DNA of 64,000 bases from NCBI RefSeq assembly GCF_029024625.1, contig NZ_CP118953.1:1860001-1924000 (forward strand). Reading direction: 5' to 3'. The notes beneath the pieces are model-generated. The model did not search any database. It had not been told where the DNA came from and saw only the letters and a list, made by a program, of their open reading frames with translations. The position numbers were made by a program, and so were the translations under genes. The stretch is from Staphylococcus chromogenes (lineage in GTDB: Bacteria > Bacillota > Bacilli > Staphylococcales > Staphylococcaceae). Of this stretch, positions 57,906-64,000 are shown piece after piece (position 1 is the first letter of the stretch; each line of letters opens with the position of its first letter).

Positions 57906-59684
57906 TTATGCATGCGTTTTATACTCTTGAATAGCCTCTAAAAATTGAGGACAGTAATGTTTTAATTTATAACTTCCAACACCTTCAATTTGAATCATTT
58001 CTTGCTTTGTCGTCGGTTTTCTTTTCGCAAATTCTTCAAGCGTATAATCTGAAAAAATATTAATTGGTGGAACATCCAGTTGCTCACTCAATTTTTGACG
58101 TACCTCACTTAAAACATCAAATAAATAACGATCGACGCTTTCAACAGTATTAATATTCACACGCTCTTTAGATTTGGTTTTAAATGGTGTCGTTAACAGT
58201 TGAACTCCTTCATTTAACAATTGTTCAACTGAACGGTCACACATTAAAATTTCATCATATTCATTTAAATAGCCTTTAAATCGTAATTCATCAATCAAGT
58301 GGTGGAGTTCACCTGTTGTATAGCTTTTCATAAGACCATACGTAGATAACGCATCATAGTTTTGGCGTTTAATATAATCAGAATGTTCGCCTCTTAATAC
58401 TTGAATGACTGTTTGATAGCCTTCTTTTTGACCCAATCGAATGACACAACTAATAATCATTTTAGCTTCTTGAGTCATATTATATGTTTTATTTTGGGCC
58501 TCACAATTGCTACATTTTTCGCATTCAGACAATTTTTCATTAGGCTCAAAATAATGCACGAGCGTCGCTTCAAGACATTTATTTGTTTTTGTATATTGAA
58601 TCATTTTAGTGAGTTTCTCACCCATCTTTTCTTTATAATCCTCATCCGCTGTTGATGAGGAGATAAAATATTGGTGGAGTGAAATATCCCGATCACTAAA
58701 CAGTAATATACAATCACTTTCTAACCCATCACGACCTGCACGCCCTGCTTCTTGATAATAAGACTCTAAATCTCCAGGCATATTATAATGTATCACGTAG
58801 CGTACATTTGATTTATCAATTCCCATACCGAACGCATTCGTCGCCACAACAATACGTTTACGGTCATACAAAAAGTCATTTTGAGCCTCATCACGTTGTT
58901 TGGCATTTAATCCTCCGTGATAATAAGTTGCAGAAACATCTGCATCCTCTAACGCTTCATAAAGCGCCTCGACTTGCTTACGTGTCGAACAATAAATAAT
59001 CCCTGACACTGTCGGATGATCTTTTACATAATCTAACACAAACTTTTGCCGTTGATATGTATTGTTCACTTTAAAAATTAAGTTCGGACGTTTAATGCTC
59101 GTTTTAATCAAACGGTGCGCATGAATCCCTAAGCGTGCCATGATATCTTGTTGGACTTCAGCAGTAGCTGTAGCCGTTAAAGCCACAATAGCAAAATGTT
59201 GTGGCAGAGCCATAACATGATGTATCACCGCCTGATAACTCGGTCTAAAGTCATGCCCCCATTTAGAAATACAATGGGCTTCATCAAAAGCGACAAGTTT
59301 AATGTCTACACGTCTTAACAAACGTAAAAATACATCATTTTCGAGTCTTTCTGGGGCAATATATAAAAATTGCAATTCTCCTTGAATTAATTGCGCTTCA
59401 ATTTCTTTTTGCGCTTTTATTGTTAAACTGCTATTCAAATAGGCCGCAGAAATCCCCATGGTTTGTAATTGATCAACCTGATCTTTCATCAATGATATGA
59501 GCGGGCTGATGACAAGCGTGGTTCCTCCAAGCATCAAGCCTGGCACCTGATAACAAATGGATTTCCCACCGCCAGTAGGTAGTACTCCTAACGTATGTTG
59601 TTGGTTAAGAACGTTCGTTATGATTTCTTTTTGCCCTGGACGAAAACGCGTATATCCAAAATAATGTGACAGTGTTTGTTCCAT
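57906..59684 (-). CDS. recQ: RecQ-type ATP-dependent DNA helicase
   Basis: 592 residues, 3'-5' helicase for recombination and fork repair. Walker A VLPTGGGKSICYQ (~47), DEAH box AFDEAHCISKWGHDFR (~140), motif VI QEAGRAGRDG, zinc cysteines in the RQC domain (CEKCSNC), and a C-terminal HRDC domain (~515-590, with TLEEFAKRKPTTKQEMIQIEGVG). Start at 59684 (AAGAGGGA upstream); the frame to 59747 runs into the ABC-F gene. The ABC-F gene ends 10 bases upstream, so they are cotranscribed. Confidence 0.95.
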   Translation of the reverse strand: MEQTLSHYFGYTRFRPGQKEIITNVLNQQHTLGVLPTGGGKSICYQVPGLMLGGTTLVISPLISLMKDQVDQLQTMGISAAYLNSSLTIKAQKEIEAQLIQGELQFLYIAPERLENDVFLRLLRRVDIKLVAFDEAHCISKWGHDFRPSYQAVIHHVMALPQHFAIVALTATATAEVQQDIMARLGIHAHRLIKTSIKRPNLIFKVNNTYQRQKFVLDYVKDHPTVSGIIYCSTRKQVEALYEALEDADVSATYYHGGLNAKQRDEAQNDFLYDRKRIVVATNAFGMGIDKSNVRYVIHYNMPGDLESYYQEAGRAGRDGLESDCILLFSDRDISLHQYFISSSTADEDYKEKMGEKLTKMIQYTKTNKCLEATLVHYFEPNEKLSECEKCSNCEAQNKTYNMTQEAKMIISCVIRLGQKEGYQTVIQVLRGEHSDYIKRQNYDALSTYGLMKSYTTGELHHLIDELRFKGYLNEYDEILMCDRSVEQLLNEGVQLLTTPFKTKSKERVNINTVESVDRYLFDVLSEVRQKLSEQLDVPPINIFSDYTLEEFAKRKPTTKQEMIQIEGVGSYKLKHYCPQFLEAIQEYKTHA

Positions 59685-59694
59685 TTTATCCCTC

Positions 59695-61572
59695 TTACTG
59701 TTCAATGATTTCTTCAAGTTCACTCCATCTTGTGATGTCCGTCTCATATTGTGTTTCTAAACTTTCTTTTTCATCATTTAATTGTTTTATCGTTGCATAA
59801 TCTGCACTCGCTTCAATCATTTCTTGCTCAATTTCAGTTAAACGTGACTCGGTTTCATCGATGCGTTGGAGTAACATCTCGTACTCGCGCTTTTCTTTAT
59901 AGGACAGACTTCTGCTTTTCTTTTTGACTGTATGAGGCTTTTTAGCTTCAGCTTTTGAGGACTGATTTAATTTTTCTAATTGTCCTTTATAGGCCATATA
60001 GTCGTCGAAGTCTCCAAGGATAATTTCAATTTGTCCATCGTGAATATACCAATATCGGTCAACGACTTTATTTAAAAAGTAACGATCGTGGCTAACCGTA
60101 ATGACTGTGCCGCCAAATGTTTGAATATAATCTTCTAAGATAGTTAAAGTTTCTGTATCCAAATCATTGGTTGGCTCATCTAAAATCAAGACATTCGGTT
60201 GATGTACAAGAAGTTTAAGTAAGTATAATCGTTTTTGCTCCCCACCTGAGAGTTTAAATACCTTTTTGCCATGGGTCGCACTTGGGAAAAGAAATTGTTC
60301 TAACAATTGCGTGACCGATACGACTGTCCCGTCTTTTTGACGTGCCAATTCACTTTCTTCACGTAAAAAATCGATCACACGAATATCACGATTTAATCTT
60401 TCATCTGTCTGTTTAAAATAAGCAATTTTAACGGTTTGCCCAACCTTTAAAATGCCGCTATAGTCTTCATCGAGCCCTGCTAAAATATTTAACAATGTCG
60501 TTTTACCCGCTCCATTAGGTCCGACAATACCAATTTGCATTCCTTTTTGCACAATTGTGGAAAAAGCACTAAAAAGCACTTTTTCTCCGATAGATTTATG
60601 AATATCTTCTAGCTCAAACACTTGCTTTCCGAGTCTCGAATAAGCTAAATTCAATTCACCCTTATCTTGAGTTTGATGCGACTTCACTTGATGTTCAAGA
60701 TCTTGAAAACGATCTTTACGGGCTTGTTGTTTAGTCGTACGTGCTTTAACACCTGCCCGCATCCACTCTAGCTCTTGTTTATACAAAGCACGCTGTTTTG
60801 CATGTTGTTTTTGTTCGATTTCTTCGCGCTCTGAACGTATCGCAATATAGTCCTCATAATTACCTGGGTAAGACCGTAGTTGGCCTTGTTTTAATTCGAC
60901 AATTCGTGTAGCCACTTCGTTTAAAAAGTGACGATCATGTGTGACAAACATCACGGTTTTAGGATAGGATTTTACGAATTGAATTAACCATTGGATAGAT
61001 TCAAAATCGAGATGGTTCGTCGGTTCGTCAAGTAACAACAAGTCTGGCTTTTCAATGAGTGTGCGCGCTAATACCACTCGCTTTTGTTGTCCGCCTGAAA
61101 GTGAACGAACTTTTTGACTGGTATCCTGGATGCCTAATTTCGAAAGAATCGTTTTAATTTCAGCGCTATAGTCCCATACTGCTTGATCGTCCATTTGTGC
61201 TTGTGCACGCATCATGTCCTCTAAAGCGGCCTCTGTCATTGTTTCATTATAAGTAGCTACAGCTTCTTCATAACGACGAATGGTTTGTAAAGCTTCGGTT
61301 TCCGCTTGATAAACCACGTCATAGACAGTCGCGTCTAAATCTAGCTCTTCTTTTTGTGCTGCATACCGTATTTTATATTGTTTCGGGTGCGTCACATTCG
61401 CTGTAAAATCTTCATCTAGCCCAGCGATGACTTTGAGTAGAGAGCTCTTCCCCGTCCCATTGATACCAACCAGTCCAATTCGCTCTTGATTGGAAATCGA
61501 TAACGCTAAATTATCAAATATGACTTTATCTGCATAAGATTTATTGAGGTGTTCAATTTTAAACGCTTCCAA
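59695..61572 (-). CDS. ABC-F family ATPase (Uup/YdiF type)
   Basis: 625 residues, two cytosolic ABC domains without membrane segments: Walker A GINGTGKSS (~37) and GPNGAGKTT (~350), signatures LSGGQQKR and LSGGEQKR, both Walker B DEPTNHLD / DEPTNDLD. A charged interdomain linker (~240-300, KARTTKQQARKDR) can reach the ribosome P/E site, and the C-terminal coiled coil (~540-620) is Uup-like. Translation factor or branched-DNA role; not a typical antibiotic-resistance member by sequence. TTG start with AAGGAAG. Confidence 0.92.
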   Translation of the reverse strand: MEAFKIEHLNKSYADKVIFDNLALSISNQERIGLVGINGTGKSSLLKVIAGLDEDFTANVTHPKQYKIRYAAQKEELDLDATVYDVVYQAETEALQTIRRYEEAVATYNETMTEAALEDMMRAQAQMDDQAVWDYSAEIKTILSKLGIQDTSQKVRSLSGGQQKRVVLARTLIEKPDLLLLDEPTNHLDFESIQWLIQFVKSYPKTVMFVTHDRHFLNEVATRIVELKQGQLRSYPGNYEDYIAIRSEREEIEQKQHAKQRALYKQELEWMRAGVKARTTKQQARKDRFQDLEHQVKSHQTQDKGELNLAYSRLGKQVFELEDIHKSIGEKVLFSAFSTIVQKGMQIGIVGPNGAGKTTLLNILAGLDEDYSGILKVGQTVKIAYFKQTDERLNRDIRVIDFLREESELARQKDGTVVSVTQLLEQFLFPSATHGKKVFKLSGGEQKRLYLLKLLVHQPNVLILDEPTNDLDTETLTILEDYIQTFGGTVITVSHDRYFLNKVVDRYWYIHDGQIEIILGDFDDYMAYKGQLEKLNQSSKAEAKKPHTVKKKSRSLSYKEKREYEMLLQRIDETESRLTEIEQEMIEASADYATIKQLNDEKESLETQYETDITRWSELEEIIEQ

Positions 61573-61684
61573 CGGTCATACTTCCTTTTTCATATAGATT
61601 TACTCTTGATTATTTGTTACGCTTAAATCAGTTCTATATATTATACACTTTTTTGAACTTAATTGATATAAGGAGCCTTTATGT

Positions 61685-62500
61685 ATGGTGGATTTTCTTA
61701 CATCGTTGTCGCCCACATTACAAGCATTATTAGCTGGTATCATTACTTGGTTATTAACTGCATTAGGGGCTGCAACTGTTTTTATTTTTAAAAATGTGAA
61801 TGAAAAAGTGTTAAACTCAATGCAAGGCTTTGCGGCTGGCATCATGATTGCGGCAAGCTTTTGGTCGCTCTTACAACCAGCTATCGAAAGCAGTTCAGAC
61901 AGCGCTGTTCCATGGCTTCCTGCTGCTATTGGCTTTTTATTGGGAGGACTCTTTATTCGTTCATTAGATTACGTCATCCCACATATGCACCGTAATGCTA
62001 AAGATGAATCACAAAAACAAGAAGGTGTACCTACAAATCTCACTAAAAATACGTTGCTATTTTTAGCAATCACCCTTCACAATATTCCTGAAGGCTTAGC
62101 TGTAGGCGTGGCTTTTGGAGGACTGGCTACAGGCAATACGCAAGCTACCCTCTCAGGCGCTTTAGGGTTAGCTATTGGAATAGGGATACAAAATATTCCA
62201 GAAGGCGCAGCACTCTCTCTCCCTATCCGTGCCTCAGGCAGTAGCAAATGGAAAGCTTTTAATTATGGGCAAGCTTCTGCTTTAGTTGAACCTGTGTTTG
62301 CCCTTGTAGGTGCTGCAGCAGTGATTGTGGTAACCCCTATTTTGCCATATGCTTTAGCGTTTGCAGCAGGTGCGATGATATTTGTTGTTGTGGAAGAACT
62401 TATTCCCGACTCACAATCTGCCAAAAATACAGATTTAGCCACGTTAAGTTTAATGGCAGGTTTTACATTAATGATGATTTTAGATGTGGCCTTAGGTTAA
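61685..62500 (+). CDS. ZIP-family divalent metal transporter
   Basis: 271 residues, about eight transmembrane helices. The ZIP metal-site motifs LHNIPEGLAVGVAFGG (~137-152) and IQNIPEGAALSL (~168-179) are intact; an earlier cytosolic loop is His-poor, unlike many zinc members. GufA-type uptake or export of Zn, Fe or Mn. AAGGAGCC seven bases before ATG 61685 decides the start. Confidence 0.93.
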   Translation: MVDFLTSLSPTLQALLAGIITWLLTALGAATVFIFKNVNEKVLNSMQGFAAGIMIAASFWSLLQPAIESSSDSAVPWLPAAIGFLLGGLFIRSLDYVIPHMHRNAKDESQKQEGVPTNLTKNTLLFLAITLHNIPEGLAVGVAFGGLATGNTQATLSGALGLAIGIGIQNIPEGAALSLPIRASGSSKWKAFNYGQASALVEPVFALVGAAAVIVVTPILPYALAFAAGAMIFVVVEELIPDSQSAKNTDLATLSLMAGFTLMMILDVALG

Positions 62501-62544
62501 GAATTTACCAACTCAATTTTATTGAATTAAGTTGTATCAAAATA

Positions 62545-62585
62545 GCCATCAAAATTTATTCTCAGATAAATTTTGATGGCTTTCT
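62545..62585 (+). terminator. Terminator of the ZIP transporter gene
   Basis: Perfect 15-bp stem GCCATCAAAATTTAT / ATAAATTTTGATGGC (62545-62559 with 62566-62580), short T tail. Nearly identical in sequence to the dtpT terminator at 51310. Confidence 0.88.
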
Positions 62586-62615
62586 AATTATTGGTAATCT
62601 TTATGTCCTAGCCTC

Positions 62616-62651
62616 AAAAGGGCACTCTGGACCATGCCAAAGTGCTCTTTT
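62616..62651 (-). terminator. Terminator of ltaS
   Basis: Stem AAAAGGGCACTCTGG / CCAAAGTGCTCTTTT (two mismatches) right after the ltaS stop, with A/T-rich arms. Confidence 0.75.
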
Positions 62652-62654
62652 AGT

Positions 62655-64000
62655 TTAGTTTTCTTTACCTTTTGGACCCGCTTTATAATTGTAGTCTCTT
62701 GGGTTGACTTTTTTGAAATCTGGGTTTTTATAGAAACGCATTAAATCCCCGTTTAAAATTTCATCATTGATTTCTAAATCATTTTCAACTTGATTTTTAT
62801 TTTTTTGCAAATCTGCAGGCGGTGTTGTAAGTGGTTTATTATCTTTGTGACTATAGGCTTTACCATTTACGTATTTGTATTGATCTGTTACAAAATCACC
62901 ATTTCGGAATGGAATCAATTGTTTATGATCTTTTGAAAGCATATCTGTTCCTAACATAATGTAGTTTTTCGTATCGATACCCATTAAATGAAGCAATGTA
63001 GGCATTACGTCTACTTGACCTGCATAAGTTGGGTCAACTTTAGGTTCAACACCTGGCGCTTTAATCCAGAAACCTGTTTTATTTAAATCATTAAATTTCG
63101 CAGGTGTAATAGGTTCGCCAAGTAATTGTGACATCGCTTTATTGTGGTTTTCAGAAATACCATAATGGTCACCATATAAAATGATAACTGAATCATCATA
63201 TAAACCACGTTTTTTCAAATCATTGATAAATTGTTCTACCGATTGGTCTAAGTAGTGTGCTGTTTGAATATAACCATCTACTGTTGAGTTACCTGTATTT
63301 CCAGGTGGGATTGAAGCATCCTCTTCACTTAGCGTAAATGGATAATGGTTTGTTAAGGTAATTAAATGTGAGTAAAATGGTTTTTTCTCCTTACTTAAAT
63401 AGTCTGCTGATTCTTTGAAGAACTCTTTGTCTTTTAATCCAAGGTTTTCTAAATTTTCTGGTGACATATCGTAATATGTCGCATCATAGAATTTATCAAC
63501 ACCAAAGTGACGGTAAACTTGATCACGGTTCCAGAAAGTTTTATAGTCCCCGTGCATTACATTCGTCGTCATGTTTTCTTGTTGATGTAAAATCGCTGGT
63601 AAAGATTGGTATGTGTTATCACCTTTTAAAGAAAATGCAGAGCCTTGCGGTAAACCATATAAACTGTTATCCATTGTAAACTCAGCATCTGATGTTTTAC
63701 CTTGTCCTGTTTGGTGATAGAAATTTGGATAATATCTAAAGTCATCTTGACCAGACGATAATTTATTTAAGAATGGTGTCACTTCATGGCCATTCACTTT
63801 TTTATTGATTAAAAATGTTTGGAAACTTTCTAAATGAATCTTAATAATGTTTTTGCCTTTAGCTTTACCGTAATATTCCATATTCGGCGTTGTTTGTTTT
63901 TGCTTTGTATAATTTAACACTTTAGTTAAATCATCTTCTGAAGCCAACGCTTTTTGTTGGTTATTTTGAATCGTTTTCACGCCATCATATACTGTAAAAT
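62655..64000 (-). CDS. ltaS: Lipoteichoic acid synthase LtaS, N-terminus cut by window edge
   Basis: Polymerises glycerol phosphate from phosphatidylglycerol onto the glycolipid anchor. The window holds the last ~448 residues, i.e. nearly all of the extracellular sulfatase-like domain; the frame continues open to base 64000 (...[11 protein letters not shown]), so the membrane part (five helices in the family) lies outside. The nucleophile Thr sits in [22 protein letters not shown]; metal ligands in IHLESF and [11 protein letters not shown]. The GTG near 63980 is an internal Val, not the start. Confidence 0.96.
   Translation of the reverse strand, partial: FTVYDGVKTIQNNQQKALASEDDLTKVLNYTKQKQTTPNMEYYGKAKGKNIIKIHLESFQTFLINKKVNGHEVTPFLNKLSSGQDDFRYYPNFYHQTGQGKTSDAEFTMDNSLYGLPQGSAFSLKGDNTYQSLPAILHQQENMTTNVMHGDYKTFWNRDQVYRHFGVDKFYDATYYDMSPENLENLGLKDKEFFKESADYLSKEKKPFYSHLITLTNHYPFTLSEEDASIPPGNTGNSTVDGYIQTAHYLDQSVEQFINDLKKRGLYDDSVIILYGDHYGISENHNKAMSQLLGEPITPAKFNDLNKTGFWIKAPGVEPKVDPTYAGQVDVMPTLLHLMGIDTKNYIMLGTDMLSKDHKQLIPFRNGDFVTDQYKYVNGKAYSHKDNKPLTTPPADLQKNKNQVENDLEINDEILNGDLMRFYKNPDFKKVNPRDYNYKAGPKGKEN

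Overview
The window is chromosome of a low-GC Gram-positive bacterium, and both gene content and order point to Staphylococcus. From the right edge leftward the order is ltaS, ABC-F, recQ, glycine-betaine ABC transporter, hisC, lipid kinase, dtpT, queF, nrdIEF, murB, pepT, gdpS, tagO, fakB1, comFA/comFC, hpf, secA, prfB, csbA, uvrB/uvrA, hprK, lgt, trxB, rapZ/yvcK/whiA, clpP and gapR. As I remember it, this is the same backbone as in S. aureus. The proteins are clearly diverged from S. aureus. An aureolysin/ShpII-type metalloprotease lies between clpP and gapR, which would suit a species of the hyicus/chromogenes/agnetis or intermedius type. The species call is inference.

Layout. 1-915: 3'-truncated glycolytic regulator gapR with its promoter and a CggR-type operator. 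1207-8992: an accessory stretch with two small or low-complexity membrane proteins, an RsaH-like small RNA convergent with a 26-codon ORF, an SDR epimerase, a GNAT acetyltransferase cut by a premature stop, aureolysin, a VOC protein, a TM2 protein, cspC and a secreted amidase. 8993-9064: tRNA-Arg(CCG). 9140-18173: clpP behind a CtsR box, facing whiA-yvcK-rapZ, trxB, a TPR protein, an acyltransferase, lgt and hprK. 18177-25038: SOS-controlled uvrBA, csbA, an HD phosphohydrolase and a LysM-CHAP wall hydrolase. 25125-32604: prfB (programmed +1 frameshift), secA, hpf, competence genes and fakB1. 32818-43259: YigZ, tagO, gdpS, a split ThrE exporter, pepT, glycerate kinase, bacilliredoxin, a lipoprotein, GrpB, murB and a CHY zinc-finger protein. 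43498-43709: a large imperfect palindrome. 43817-47502: class Ib ribonucleotide reductase behind two NrdR boxes. 48036-52433: an EamA transporter behind a perfect SOS box, queF, dtpT and a lipid kinase. 52468-53350: a decayed IS3 element, two 87-bp direct repeats and an unlisted small membrane-protein gene. 53389-64000: deoxyribonucleotidase, hisC, the osmolyte transporter, recQ, ABC-F, a ZIP transporter and the start of ltaS.

Most of the window is housekeeping: DNA repair, envelope synthesis, protein secretion and quality control, dNTP supply, and carbon regulation. Several regulons can be read from the DNA: CggR, CtsR, LexA (twice) and NrdR. The most novel material is non-coding or very small: the RsaH-like RNA, the 26-codon cationic peptide, the SOS box before the EamA gene, the palindrome at 43.5 kb, a three-copy terminator-like repeat family, and the 56-aa membrane protein between two of those repeats. 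I see no CRISPR array, prophage or complete mobile element. Many start codons below were moved to the one with a Shine-Dalgarno (SD) sequence.
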